DNA of 64,000 bases from CAVQCT01 sp964371785 (GCA_964371785.1 CAYJOL010000003.1:1-64000), one strand, 5' to 3'. Numbered from the stretch's first letter, positions 19,528 through 28,983 are shown. Notes: generated from the sequence alone by a model not told the origin. Numbers and translations are program-made.

Positions 19528-20739
19528 ATGAAAATACTCATCATCACCCAGCATTTTCCCCCTGAAAGGGGGGCGGTGAGGCGGCTATTCGAATTTGCGC
19601 GATATTTTGTGCACAATGGTCATAAAGTGACCATTCTGACCGCTATGCCGAACTATCCCGACGGTGTTGTCCCGCAGAAGTACCGCGGCAAGATGTTCTA
19701 TTATGAGAATATGGACGGGGTACAGGTCTACCGAAGCTGGGTTCTGCCGGCCTCTAACAGCCAGCCGAAAAAACGCATGCTCGGCTTCATCACCTTCCTT
19801 TTTACCTCAATAATCAATTCGTTCCGGCTTAAGGAAGATTTTGATATGGTCGTGGCTTCCTCGCCACCGGTTACAACTCCGGTGATCGGCTGGATTATAA
19901 GTAAAATTCGCAAGTGCAAGCTGGTCCTTGAGATACGCGATCTCCAGCCGGAATCAAGTGAGGATTTCGGTAACTTGAATCGATCTCTGTTTACCCGGTC
20001 ACTGAAGAAACTGATGCACTATTTGTATCGAAAATCAGATCGGATTGTGTCGGTAACCGACGGTATCACCGATTATCTGGTCACAATTGGCATTCCGCGG
20101 ACAAAAATCGCCACGGTGAAATCCGGCGTGAGCAGTGAGTTTATCGATGCCCACTCGAACGGTATCCGCAAGAAGTTTGGCCTGGAGGAAAAATTCCTTG
20201 TGCTTTATGCCGGGACGCTTGGTTGGGCACATTCGCTCGAAACAGTTATTGAGGCGGCGCGTCAACTGACCGACCAGCCGGATATCTATTTTGCGTTTAT
20301 TGGCGACGGTCAGAAACGCGAGGTACTTGAAGGGATGGTACGAGACTACGGTTTGAAGAACGTTGGTTTCTTTGGACTTCAACCCCTTGAGACGATACCT
20401 TATTTCCTGAAGGCCAGCGATGTACTCGTGGAAAGTCTTAAAGAAGTCCCCGTCACCAAAGGAACGTTTCCCTGTAAGCTGTTTGAGTACATGGCCTCCG
20501 GCAAGCCGATCATCTTCGGATCGGCCGATGGTGAAGCGGTCAGAGAGCTTGAAAAAGCCGGTGGCGCATTGTCATTTGCGACCGATGATCCAAATCGTTT
20601 GAGCGAGCTCATCCTTGATCTCCGGTTCGGTAAGATCGATGGCGCCTTCCTTGGCCGGAAGTACCATGAACATGCGCGCCAGCACCATTGCCGTGAGCAG
20701 TGGGCCGAGAAGTACCTCACCTTCCTTGGCAACATCTGA
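19528..20739 (+). CDS. Glycosyltransferase family 4 (WbuB/WcaI-like)
   Basis: A GT-B fold sugar transferase, probably for cell-surface polysaccharide. The N-terminal block MKILIITQHFPPERGAVRR and the LTAMPNYP segment resemble WbuB/WcaI-type enzymes. The C-terminal donor-site region includes LYAGTLGWAHSLE, GDG, and KLFEYMASGKPII with the family Glu. I chose ATG at 19528 because the product then starts with the canonical MKILIITQ; a TTG 18 bases upstream is possible. No operon partner for polysaccharide synthesis lies next to it; the following gene is a class V aminotransferase. The acceptor and sugar are unknown. Confidence 0.88.
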   Translation: MKILIITQHFPPERGAVRRLFEFARYFVHNGHKVTILTAMPNYPDGVVPQKYRGKMFYYENMDGVQVYRSWVLPASNSQPKKRMLGFITFLFTSIINSFRLKEDFDMVVASSPPVTTPVIGWIISKIRKCKLVLEIRDLQPESSEDFGNLNRSLFTRSLKKLMHYLYRKSDRIVSVTDGITDYLVTIGIPRTKIATVKSGVSSEFIDAHSNGIRKKFGLEEKFLVLYAGTLGWAHSLETVIEAARQLTDQPDIYFAFIGDGQKREVLEGMVRDYGLKNVGFFGLQPLETIPYFLKASDVLVESLKEVPVTKGTFPCKLFEYMASGKPIIFGSADGEAVRELEKAGGALSFATDDPNRLSELILDLRFGKIDGAFLGRKYHEHARQHHCREQWAEKYLTFLGNI

Positions 20740-20756
20740 CGTTGCCGATAAGACCT

Positions 20757-20784
20757 TTGCTTTACCCCGGCATTTCCCTATATT
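20757..20784 (+). promoter_or_regulatory. Candidate promoter of the class V aminotransferase gene
   Basis: TTGCTT (20757-20762) and TATATT (20779-20784) are separated by 16 bases and lie 38 bases before the ATG. Confidence 0.4.
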
Positions 20785-20821
20785 AGCAGCGTTGAACACT
20801 ATGATTTATCGAGGTTGATTT

Positions 20822-22252
20822 ATGTCTACGCCGTCAGTTTTCGCGCCGGGGATTAGCAGTAAGCTTTCAATCGGGGATTTGCCCCGATTGTTGGTCGGCG
20901 CCGATACCACCGTGCCGACTCTCCATGGTCCGATGACCTACATAAATTTCGACAACGCCGCGTCAACACCAACATTTTCCCACATCGCGTCCGAGGTGAC
21001 ATCGTTTCTCCGCTGGTACTCAAACGTACACCGGGGGACCGGATTCAAGTCACTGTTGTCAAGCTGGGCGTTTGAACAGTCGCGGGATGTCGTCGCCTAC
21101 TTTGTCGGCGCGGACCTGAAAAAGCAGGTGGTCATTTTTACCAAAAACTCCACCGAAGCCATTAATAAGCTGGCCAACAGATTTCCGTTCCGCAAGAACG
21201 ATGTCATTCTTACCACGCTGATGGAACATCATTCGAATGAGCTCCCCTGGCGGCGGGTCGGGTTTGTTGAACATATCGGACTGAATCCTGACGGCACCAT
21301 CTCCAAAGAAGATTTCCAGGAGAAGCTTCGTCAGTTCGGTTCCAAGGTGAAACTGGTTGCGATTACCGGCGCTTCGAACGTCACCGGTTATATCAACGAC
21401 CTCGATTACTTTGCCCGCGAGACCCACCGGGCTGGAGCGAGGATCATGATCGATGCCGCGCAGTTGGCGCCGCACCGTCCGATCAATATGAAACCGAGCG
21501 ACCCCGAACACAAAATCGATTTCCTGGTGTTCTCGGCCCACAAAATGTATGCTCCGTTCGGAGTGGGCGTGCTCATAGCAGAGCGTCCGATATTCGAACA
21601 GGGCGACCCTGAAACGGTCGGCGGCGGTGTCGTGGATATTGTCACGCTCGAAGAAGCGTATTGGACGGAGCTTCCGGAAAAAGAAGAGGCCGGCACACCG
21701 GACATCATCGGTGTCGTAGCCCTCGGAAAGGCGATTCGCATGTTCCAGCAAATTGGCTGGGATGAAATAATCGCTCACGAATCCGATCTGACATCCTACG
21801 CCCTGACTGCGCTCAAGAAGGTATCCGGGGTCACACTGTACGGCGACGACAATCCGGCCAACGCGACGAGTCGATTGGGCGTCATCTCGCTCAATATCGG
21901 CAACGTCCCGCACGCTCTCGCGGCGGCAGTCCTCAGTTACGAGGGGGCTATCGGTGTCCGTTCCGGTTGCTTCTGTGCCCACACCTATGTCAAGTGTCTG
22001 CTGAATGTCTCCGCGGCGGCATCAAAGACGCTCGAGCACCAGATTCTGGCCCGTGACCGTTCGAGCATCCCCGGCACCATTAGAATGTCGTTTGGGATCT
22101 ATAATACGAAGCAGGAGATAGACCGGTTCGTTGGCATGGCGCGGAAGATTGCTTCCGGAGATTTCAGCAAGGACTATGTGTTGAATAAAGAAAAAGGGGA
22201 ATACACTCCGAAGAACTTTCCAATCGATTTCAGCAAGTACTATTCTCTTTAA
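20822..22252 (+). CDS. Class V aminotransferase, cysteine desulfurase (SufS)-like
   Basis: A PLP enzyme of the cysteine desulfurase group. The PLP lysine lies in SAHKMYAPFGVG, the N-terminal INFDNAASTPT block is typical, and the persulfide-forming Cys is in VRSGCFCAHTYV. It is about 60 residues longer than standard SufS, with extra sequence at the N-terminus and after the catalytic Cys. No SufBCD/IscU genes are nearby, so it may mobilise sulfur for another use or act on another substrate. The enzyme class is secure; the pathway is not. Confidence 0.85.
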   Translation: MSTPSVFAPGISSKLSIGDLPRLLVGADTTVPTLHGPMTYINFDNAASTPTFSHIASEVTSFLRWYSNVHRGTGFKSLLSSWAFEQSRDVVAYFVGADLKKQVVIFTKNSTEAINKLANRFPFRKNDVILTTLMEHHSNELPWRRVGFVEHIGLNPDGTISKEDFQEKLRQFGSKVKLVAITGASNVTGYINDLDYFARETHRAGARIMIDAAQLAPHRPINMKPSDPEHKIDFLVFSAHKMYAPFGVGVLIAERPIFEQGDPETVGGGVVDIVTLEEAYWTELPEKEEAGTPDIIGVVALGKAIRMFQQIGWDEIIAHESDLTSYALTALKKVSGVTLYGDDNPANATSRLGVISLNIGNVPHALAAAVLSYEGAIGVRSGCFCAHTYVKCLLNVSAAASKTLEHQILARDRSSIPGTIRMSFGIYNTKQEIDRFVGMARKIASGDFSKDYVLNKEKGEYTPKNFPIDFSKYYSL

Positions 22253-22274
22253 TTCGACAATTGATACAAAAATA

Positions 22275-22310
22275 AAGCGTCGTACCGTGGGTATCGGGAC
22301 GACGCTTCTT
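22275..22310. terminator. Terminator between convergent genes
   Basis: AAGCGTCGT (22275-22283) pairs with ACGACGCTT (22299-22307); a small inner hairpin TACC/GGTA extends it. It lies between the SufS-like gene and the end of the anti-sigma gene. Confidence 0.75.
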
Positions 22311-22350
22311 CGTTGGTAGCGTCCAACAATCGCCGAAGAGCAGGTTGGAC

Positions 22351-23157
22351 CTACTCTCCTGAACTCATCTCGATCTGGAACTGTTTGGATCCGTCGGGAT
22401 TGGTTGTCGTCTGCACCTGGACGTCGTCCCAGCCGGCCGCCTTTAATCTACTGACAATCTCCGCGGCTACTTCGGCATCGGTCTTGCCTTCAGTATTGAT
22501 CTCGATAGTTGTTTCGAAAAGGTTTTCTTTCACCTGGGCATACAGGGTTCCGGAAACTTCCTTTAAAATCGGTTTGACCTCGGGGCTGGTTTGCTGTCCG
22601 CTCAACAGATCGAACAGGAAGGTGGCATCCTGGACCGCCTGCTGGTTCGGAAGGTTGGTGACGGCGTACTGCAGTCCGTTATCGGAGATGTTGTAGTTTA
22701 CTGATACATCGCGATACCCCAATTTGCCCAGCGCATCGACGAGTTTCTGTACCGGCATCTTCGTATCGGTATTCAGGTTACTGAAGGTCAGGTCGTAGCC
22801 GACCGTCCGATGATATGAAAATGGCACGAGCATTACAAAGAGAAACGCGATGACGGCCATTGACAGCCCAAGCGAGAGTTTCGGATGCGAAGTCAGCCGG
22901 GTTTGTATTCTGGACATGAGCGAGTCTTCCTTTCTTGAGTGATCGACCGGATATGCCTGAAGTCTCGACCTGATTTCGGCAAAGCCGGTTGCGGCGTCGG
23001 AGGACACGCGGCATTCGGCAAGCGTCTGGGTCAACAGCTGCCCCGCATGGGCGAGCTTCGCGCAGGATGGGCATCCACGCAGATGCTGCAGCAGAGCGTC
23101 GTCACGGTCAGGGCGGTCGACCATGTTCAGTCGGTATTTCGCTTCACGGCAACGCAT
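22351..23157 (-). CDS. Membrane anti-sigma factor with zinc-finger (ZAS) domain
   Basis: The N-terminus carries a ZAS-type metal site, an early Cys (MRCREA) followed by HLRGCPSC (H-x3-C-x2-C). A single membrane helix follows (about residues 115-135) and then a periplasmic domain of about 130 residues. That domain contains two alpha/beta repeats (VQKLVDALGKLGYRDV and VSRLKAAGWDDVQ) that resemble each other. I chose ATG at 23157, where AGGAG lies 7 bases upstream. The start overlaps the end of the sigma gene by 31 bases, so the pair is translationally coupled. It should hold the sigma factor inactive until an envelope signal arrives. Confidence 0.83.
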   Translation of the reverse strand: MRCREAKYRLNMVDRPDRDDALLQHLRGCPSCAKLAHAGQLLTQTLAECRVSSDAATGFAEIRSRLQAYPVDHSRKEDSLMSRIQTRLTSHPKLSLGLSMAVIAFLFVMLVPFSYHRTVGYDLTFSNLNTDTKMPVQKLVDALGKLGYRDVSVNYNISDNGLQYAVTNLPNQQAVQDATFLFDLLSGQQTSPEVKPILKEVSGTLYAQVKENLFETTIEINTEGKTDAEVAAEIVSRLKAAGWDDVQVQTTTNPDGSKQFQIEMSSGE

Positions 23158-23687
23158 ATTCGATCTCCTGTAGTTTCGGTCAAGTGCTGCTCGTCGATGG
23201 TTCTGGCCAGTCGCTCGAGCATCTTTCTTTTGGCCCGGTGGATACGGGCTTTGACGGTACCTTCCGGCTTGCCGAACAGGTCGCCCAGCTCGGCGATCGT
23301 CCAACCTTCCAGTTCACTCAATACTACCATCGCCCGATCTTCCGGTGTCAGGACATTAAGCGCCAGATTGAGCCGCCTTTGGGCTGAGTAATGACCTTCT
23401 GGGTCATGGCTCGGTCCGGACTCGACCATCTCAGCCGTCAGGGACACCCTTCGTTTCCACCACGAGGTTCGGGCCCGATTCTTGTGGCAGTTGACCAGAA
23501 TCCGGTAGAGCCAGCTTTTGAATGCAGATTCGTCTCGGAGTGATTCGAAACTTGTCAGCGCTTTCAGCAGACCCTCCTGGTAGAGGTCATCGCCATCCTC
23601 GCGGTTTCCGGCCAGCTTTCGGCAAAACGCCTCGGCTTTCGGGTGAACCGGCTCAAGCAGGCTGTAGAACAGGTTCCTATTCTTCAT
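23127..23687 (-). CDS. ECF-type RNA polymerase sigma factor
   Basis: Region 2 is seen in DGDDLYQEGLLKALTSFESLRDESAFKSWLYRI-like sequence (about residues 28-62) and region 4 in ALNVLTPEDRAMVVLSELEGWT with the helix-turn-helix IAELGDLFGKPEGTVKARIHRAKRK (about 115-165). The total of 186 aa is normal for an ECF sigma. ATG at 23687 has AAGGA just upstream; a TTG 18 bases further up is less likely. The gene lies directly before the anti-sigma gene. Its regulon cannot be read from the window. Confidence 0.93.
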   Translation of the reverse strand: MKNRNLFYSLLEPVHPKAEAFCRKLAGNREDGDDLYQEGLLKALTSFESLRDESAFKSWLYRILVNCHKNRARTSWWKRRVSLTAEMVESGPSHDPEGHYSAQRRLNLALNVLTPEDRAMVVLSELEGWTIAELGDLFGKPEGTVKARIHRAKRKMLERLARTIDEQHLTETTGDRICVAVKRNTD

Positions 23688-23821
23688 GCTATCCTTAAGA
23701 CACAATTGAAGGCCGGGGAGTTGCCATGAGAATTTCCCGTAAACACGCAGACTGCAAGTTCAGATAGTAAATGAAATCGGTATTTCTTTGGATGACGAAA
23801 TCACGGTGGTTAAGACGGGGG

Positions 23822-24586
23822 TCAGCTAAGTTCACTGATTATCCGCAAGCCCTCAAGAGTGAGGGTCGGCTCGACAAATCCGATATGCCTTGAGTATTTT
23901 TCAATGCCGGCGGCCATCCCGCCGGTCGCTACAATTCGGCAAGCAGTAAACCCGGTTTCTTCGAGAATCTTGTCGATCAGATAATCGACCTGCCCGACCG
24001 TGCCATAAAAGAAGCCGGATTTGAGCGCCGCCGCGGTCGACCGTCCAACCACTTTGTCAGGCGGTTCGATCTTCACCTCGAACAATTTGGCCGCCTTCTT
24101 GGCCAATTCCGTCATGGAAGTCTCCGGGCCGGGAAGAAGAATCCCTCCGATATACACACCCTCGGCGTTCACGATGTCGAAATTTGTCGCCGTTCCGAAA
24201 TCGACCACGATCACCGGGCCGCCAAACTTGGTGAATCCACCAACAGCGTTCGCAATTCGGTCTGCTCCAACTTGATCGGGTTGATCGATATCAATCGATA
24301 CCGGCAATTTAATTCTGTGGGTGACCATTACCGGCACGCATCCAAGATACTTTCTGGACATCGTTTCAAATCGGTGGGTCAATGGCGGAACGACAGAGCT
24401 GATAATTACTGATTCAACGGACTGGTTTTGGACGCTCATGTGTTGTAGCCACGCCGTGATGAACAGACCGGCTTCATCCGGAGTCATATCCCGCCGCGAT
24501 GAAATTTTGACATGGTCTTTGAGCGTCTTGTCGTTAAACAGGCCGATATCTATGGTAGTATTGCCGATGTCAATAGCGATAAGCAT
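23822..24586 (-). CDS. coaX: Type III pantothenate kinase
   Basis: CoaX phosphorylates pantothenate, the first step of coenzyme A synthesis. The ASKHA-fold motifs are MLIAIDIGNTTIDIG at the N-terminus, DQVGADRIANAVGG in the middle, VIVVDFGTATNFD, and GGMAAGIEKYSRHI near the end. I chose ATG at 24586, which gives the family start MLIAIDIGNT; a TTG 36 bases upstream would add an unlikely extension. The length of 254 aa is normal. No Shine-Dalgarno is obvious. Confidence 0.95.
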   Translation of the reverse strand: MLIAIDIGNTTIDIGLFNDKTLKDHVKISSRRDMTPDEAGLFITAWLQHMSVQNQSVESVIISSVVPPLTHRFETMSRKYLGCVPVMVTHRIKLPVSIDIDQPDQVGADRIANAVGGFTKFGGPVIVVDFGTATNFDIVNAEGVYIGGILLPGPETSMTELAKKAAKLFEVKIEPPDKVVGRSTAAALKSGFFYGTVGQVDYLIDKILEETGFTACRIVATGGMAAGIEKYSRHIGFVEPTLTLEGLRIISELS

Positions 24587-24640
24587 GGAACAAATATAGG
24601 TCTTAATCCCTGCCCCGGTCAAGAACGCAGTTTTTTTGCT

Positions 24641-25543
24641 CTATTCCCGAACCGGAACCAGCAGAAGGGGGATGCGGCACTTTTTGAATACTCTGGGGGT
24701 GATACTCCCCGACCAGAAGGCGTCCATCCCGACCTTCCCGTGAGTGCCAAGAATTATCATACTGCAATTATTGGCGCGCGCCGTATCGGTGATGTTAGTG
24801 GCCGGGTCGCCACGCAGAATCTCGGCCGATGCACTGATCCCCTTTTGCATCAATTCTGCCTGCTGTTTTCTCAGATACTCAATAGCGTCTTCCACCGCGA
24901 TTTCAAGCATTCGCGCGGTCGAGCCTGGGGTAATGCGGCTGGTCGCCGTCCAGGAACCGGATATGGTCCCCAGGGTCGGGATGACCATCACCAGATGAAC
25001 CGGAATGCCGCACTTTTCGGCGAGGCCGACTGCAACTTTAAGTCCTTCTTCATGTCCCTGATTGCCGTCCAGGGCCACCAGGATTTTGCCGCAGCTGAAT
25101 TCGCCCATACTGCTGTCATCGGCCGGTCGGAATATCAGTGCCGGCGTGGAACCGATTGAGATGACTTGCTGGGCCATGGCGCCGAAGAGTATGTCATGCA
25201 GGCCGCCTTTGCCGTGCGCGCAGAGAATGGTCAGGTCAGTTGCGAACTCCTCAACGTGCTGTACGATACTCCGCGCCACATCCTTGACTTCGCTTGTATG
25301 CACATGGCGTTCCACCCGAACGGTCGGAGGAAAAGCGTTCTGGGCGATTTTTGCCAGATAGCTCTCCGCTTCGGCGGCGTTGGTAAGATGTTTCTCGCCG
25401 TGTATTTCGCTGGGGGCATTTTGCTCGATTACGTGTACGAGCGTCACCCAGGCGTTGAGTTTTTCCGCCAGATGTCGGGCGGCGGGTAGGACCGTCTCGG
25501 CCAGCGAGGATCCATCGAGCGGTATCAACAAATGAGTAAACAT
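24641..25543 (-). CDS. Tandem universal stress protein (two Usp domains)
   Basis: Two Usp domains lie head to tail: MFTHLLIPLDGSSLAE... (1-150) and ILVALDGNQGHEE... (about 155-300). The second ends with the full ATP-binding G-x2-G-x9-GS motif (GTHGKVGMDAFWSGS). The first has HGKGGLHDILFGA, where the last residue is Ala in place of Ser/Thr. The gene starts 3 bases after the stop of the NRAMP transporter gene, so both come from one transcript. Fused or adjacent Usp partners of membrane transporters are common and are thought to sense nucleotide or stress state. Confidence 0.9.
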   Translation of the reverse strand: MFTHLLIPLDGSSLAETVLPAARHLAEKLNAWVTLVHVIEQNAPSEIHGEKHLTNAAEAESYLAKIAQNAFPPTVRVERHVHTSEVKDVARSIVQHVEEFATDLTILCAHGKGGLHDILFGAMAQQVISIGSTPALIFRPADDSSMGEFSCGKILVALDGNQGHEEGLKVAVGLAEKCGIPVHLVMVIPTLGTISGSWTATSRITPGSTARMLEIAVEDAIEYLRKQQAELMQKGISASAEILRGDPATNITDTARANNCSMIILGTHGKVGMDAFWSGSITPRVFKKCRIPLLLVPVRE

Positions 25544-25546
25544 AGT

Positions 25547-26863
25547 CTATTCACCAAAAAAGGTCTGGTATAACAAATACATATTCAACAAAATGATAAG
25601 AAAGGCAATAAGAGTGGCGATAGCCGTGGTGACGCGATGATTCGTCAGCACTCCCATAGCGTCGCGGTTGCGGGTGAAAATGATGAGCGGAACCACCGCG
25701 AACGGCAACCCAAAACTGAGAATCACCTGGCTGATCACCAGCGTCCTGGTTGGATCGAGACCGAACCCGATTACCAGAAGCGACGGAATTATTGTGACGG
25801 CCCGGCGCAGCCAGATCGGGATATTGCGCTTGATAAAGCCCTGCATGATAACCTGGCCGGCACTCGTTCCTACAGTCGATGAGGCCAGGCCGGCGGCCAA
25901 CAGGGAGACGGCGAACACCCAGCTCGCCGCTTTGCCCAACAGGGGAGCGAGAGTTCGGTGCGCTTCCTCGATACTCGCCACGCTGGTCAGCCCCGAATCA
26001 TGAAAGGTAGCCGCCGACATGATCAGCATAGCCATATTGACGAAGCTGGCAATACCCATCGCCACAATGACATCGAGAATCTGAAACCGGAACAGCTTGC
26101 GCATCTGCGACGGGTCCTTCACGCGGATTCGGCCCTGGGTAAGCGCGGAGTGCAAGAAGATGGCATGAGGCATGATTGTAGCGCCTACGATCCCGGTCGC
26201 CAGCAGGACGCTTTCGGTCCCGGAGAATTGGGGAACCACAGCGTGATAGGCGACCTGCGCCCAGTCGGCATTGCCGAGGAAGATTTCAGCCAGATAACAG
26301 ACCGCAATCATACTGACCATCGCGGTGATCACCGCCTCCAGGGGGCGAAAACCGTATCGCTCCAAGCTGAGAATCAGGAAAGTGGCAATCGCCGTGAGAA
26401 TTCCTCCGATAAACAGCGGGATGCCCAGCAGGAGATTGAATCCGAGTGCGGCTCCGAGAAACTCAGCCAGATCAGTGGCCATAGCCACCAGCTCCATCAA
26501 CACCCACATGATATAGACGACCCACTTGGGGAATCTCAGGCGGCATTGTTCGGCGAGGTTCAACCCTGTGGCAATACCGAGCTTAGCTGACAGCGTCTGG
26601 ATGAGCATCGCCATCAGATTGCTGGCTACTATCACCCACAGCAGTGTGTACCCGAATTTGGCCCCACCTTCAATGTTAGTCGCGAAATTGCCCGGATCCA
26701 CATAGGCAACCGCCGCAATGAAGGCCGGCCCCATAAAAGGCAACGCCCGCGCAAGTGGACTCTTTTGTTTTCCTCCCGCTAAAACATCACGAGCCACCGC
26801 CAGGGTCGATGCATCCGCGTCTTTCCAGCTGCTGCGTTTTTTTGGTTCAGGGGCGCTTTTCAT
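25547..26863 (-). CDS. mntH: NRAMP-family Mn2+/divalent metal transporter
   Basis: A proton-coupled importer of Mn2+ or Fe2+ with about 11 membrane helices. The metal-binding DPGN of helix 1 (AAVAYVDPGNFATN) and the MPHAIFLHSALTQGR block of helix 6 are both present. Length 438 aa is typical. The promoter just upstream carries an 18-base palindrome over its -35 box, a good sign of metal-dependent repression. A universal stress protein gene follows at once. Confidence 0.93.
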   Translation of the reverse strand: MKSAPEPKKRSSWKDADASTLAVARDVLAGGKQKSPLARALPFMGPAFIAAVAYVDPGNFATNIEGGAKFGYTLLWVIVASNLMAMLIQTLSAKLGIATGLNLAEQCRLRFPKWVVYIMWVLMELVAMATDLAEFLGAALGFNLLLGIPLFIGGILTAIATFLILSLERYGFRPLEAVITAMVSMIAVCYLAEIFLGNADWAQVAYHAVVPQFSGTESVLLATGIVGATIMPHAIFLHSALTQGRIRVKDPSQMRKLFRFQILDVIVAMGIASFVNMAMLIMSAATFHDSGLTSVASIEEAHRTLAPLLGKAASWVFAVSLLAAGLASSTVGTSAGQVIMQGFIKRNIPIWLRRAVTIIPSLLVIGFGLDPTRTLVISQVILSFGLPFAVVPLIIFTRNRDAMGVLTNHRVTTAIATLIAFLIILLNMYLLYQTFFGE

Positions 26864-26906
26864 CCCGGGTTACCAATCTTAAAATTCAGCCTATCTCTTT
26901 GACCAA

Positions 26907-26940
26907 ATGATAGATACAACCATTGTGTTTGTAAACACAA
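26907..26940 (-). promoter_or_regulatory. mntH promoter with overlapping palindromic operator
   Basis: Read on the minus strand, TTTACA (-35, plus-strand 26930-26935) and TATCAT (-10, 26907-26912) are exactly 17 bases apart. The transcript would start about 37 bases before the ATG. The -35 box lies inside TTGTGTTTGTAAACACAA (26923-26940), two perfect 8-base arms around GT. This is the expected layout for a dimeric repressor of an Mn/Fe importer (MntR, Fur or DtxR class); the repressor itself is not in the window. Confidence 0.65.
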
Positions 26941-27227
26941 AAGAGTCGCTCGAAACCGGGCAACCTTGTCACCCTGCTAGCTCATATACGGCGATCGACT
27001 TGCTCATCTTTGCGAGCCACCGCAACAATGTTTCACCTGTTTCAAAATGCCTGAATAAGAATTGAGCAGATGTTTCAAATCAGAACAGTCCGAACGGCCT
27101 CGGCACGGCTGTCGGGCGCTTCCCGGGTCGCTCTAATCCGTTGCTGATAAGTAGATTAGGTCATCTCTGTTAGTTTCGGCCCCAGCTTTGCAATTGGGTG
27201 GCTGTCACACGGATTGGACTGCTTGCT
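26941..27227. other. Divergent intergenic spacer, no gene seen
   Basis: The space between mntH and the fibronectin-III gene holds the mntH control region at its left end. I found no further gene or clear promoter for the plus-strand gene. Confidence 0.4.
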
Positions 27228-27240
27228 ATAGGAGAACACA

Positions 27241-28983
27241 ATGGAAAAGGTAAGGGGTACACGTACGTTCATGTGCGAGTCTATTCGCGGTGCTCTTGTT
27301 GCAGCGCTGCTGGTACTCACAATGCATCAGGTGGCCGATGCGAAACTTCAGGCCGCCGCCGCGTCCGCAAATTCCGTCACACTACACTGGACGGCTCCGG
27401 GCGATGACAACACCACCGGCACCGCATCACAATACGATGTCCGGTATTCAACTTCACCTATTACCGAAGCCAACTGGACTTCAGCTCTTCAGGCTTCCGG
27501 TGAACCTGCCCCACAGGTCGGCGGGACGCCTGAATCTTTCACGGTCAACGGTCTCCTGCCGGCGACCACTTATTATTTTGCCATCAAGGCGGCTGATGAA
27601 GTTCCGAACTGGTCAGCCATTTCAAATGTCGTCATAATCGCCACCGATCAGGAAACGACTGCTCCATCAGCCATTACTAACCTGGCGACCCCCACGGTTA
27701 CCTCCAGTACGGTGACCCTTCAGTGGACATCGCCCGGTGACGATGGCAATGTAGGTACGGCGACAACCTACGACATCCGTTATGCTACGGTGCCGATCAC
27801 CGATGCCAACTGGACAGGAGCCTCACAGGCCAGCGGCGAGCCTGTCCCGGCTGTTGCCGGAACATCTCAGTCGTACACTATCACGAATCTCAACCCGACC
27901 ACTACTTATTATTTTGCCATGAGGACCGCCGACGAAGTACCGAACTGGTCGACGCTGTCAAATGTCGCGTCGACGACCACTGGCGCTGAACAAAACCCGC
28001 CGGTGGCGATCGCGACTCTCAACGTAATTCTGCCGACTCAGTCAAGTCTCACCCTCATTTGGGTTGCTCCCGGCGACGATAGTATCACTGGCCGGGCCGC
28101 GCAGTATGATATCCGCTATTCGACCAGCAGCATCACGATGGCGAATTGGGGATCAGCCACCCAGGTATCCAATGAACCGGTCCCGCAAACCGCAGGGACG
28201 CCTGAGACCTTGACTGTAGCGAGCCTGAATCTCAATACCACGTACTATTTTGCTATCCGCACGGCCGATGAAGTGCCTAACTGGTCGGGTCTCTCCAACG
28301 TTGCCTCAGGGACCACCACTCCGGACCAGACGGCCCCGGCCGCGATCAACGACCTTCAGGCCGCCTCCGGCGCCAAGAATGGCGAAGTCAACATCGGATG
28401 GACAGCCCCGGGCGACGACAGCACGATCGGAAGAGCATCGCTCTACGAGGTTCGTTATTCTCGAAGCGAGATTAATGCCGCCAACTGGTCGCTCGCCTCG
28501 CTGGTAAGCAATCCTCCCCGACCGCTCGATGCCGGTACGACGCAGTCACTGACGCTGACCGGTCTGACACCGGGAGACGCATACTGGGTGGGGATCAAGA
28601 CATACGACGAAGCCGCGAATATGTCGCCGATGTCAAACTGCGATTCGGGGATCTCGAGACTTGATATCGTTGCAGGTACCGATGACGACAACGACAATCT
28701 TCCGGCTACTTACGAATTGTCTCAGAATTACCCGAACCCGTTCAACCCGACTACGTCGATCAATTTCAGTTTGCCGCGAGCTACACATATCCGTATCGAT
28801 GTCTACAATATTCGCGGCGAGAGAGTTACCACTCTGGCCGATGACACCTACGCAGCGGGGGATTACACCGTGGAATGGGATGGAAGCAGCGATAATGGAA
28901 ATCTGGTTTCAACAGGAGTTTATTTGTACCGTTTGCTGTCGGACAATTTTTCGGACACGCGGAAGATGGTGCTCTTGAAATAG
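27241..28983 (+). CDS. Secreted protein with four fibronectin-III repeats and a C-terminal sorting domain
   Basis: A signal peptide is followed by four FN3-like repeats of about 112 residues (starting near residues 39, 141, 253 and 365). Each has WTAPGDDxxxGxAxxYDxRYS and TTYYFAIRTADEVPNWS-type signatures; the fourth is most divergent. The C-terminal domain (about 489-580) starts LSQNYPNPFNPTTSI and ends RKMVLLK, the type IX/FlgD-Ig sorting form. A good Shine-Dalgarno (AGGAG) precedes the ATG. It is probably an extracellular adhesin or matrix protein; ligand unknown. The module is shared with the next plus-strand gene. Confidence 0.88.
   Translation: MEKVRGTRTFMCESIRGALVAALLVLTMHQVADAKLQAAAASANSVTLHWTAPGDDNTTGTASQYDVRYSTSPITEANWTSALQASGEPAPQVGGTPESFTVNGLLPATTYYFAIKAADEVPNWSAISNVVIIATDQETTAPSAITNLATPTVTSSTVTLQWTSPGDDGNVGTATTYDIRYATVPITDANWTGASQASGEPVPAVAGTSQSYTITNLNPTTTYYFAMRTADEVPNWSTLSNVASTTTGAEQNPPVAIATLNVILPTQSSLTLIWVAPGDDSITGRAAQYDIRYSTSSITMANWGSATQVSNEPVPQTAGTPETLTVASLNLNTTYYFAIRTADEVPNWSGLSNVASGTTTPDQTAPAAINDLQAASGAKNGEVNIGWTAPGDDSTIGRASLYEVRYSRSEINAANWSLASLVSNPPRPLDAGTTQSLTLTGLTPGDAYWVGIKTYDEAANMSPMSNCDSGISRLDIVAGTDDDNDNLPATYELSQNYPNPFNPTTSINFSLPRATHIRIDVYNIRGERVTTLADDTYAAGDYTVEWDGSSDNGNLVSTGVYLYRLLSDNFSDTRKMVLLK

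Noticed and set aside
21059..21982. Minus-strand frame of about 300 codons opposite the SufS-like gene
   Set aside because: The plus-strand gene has the PLP Lys and catalytic Cys; the antisense product matches nothing.
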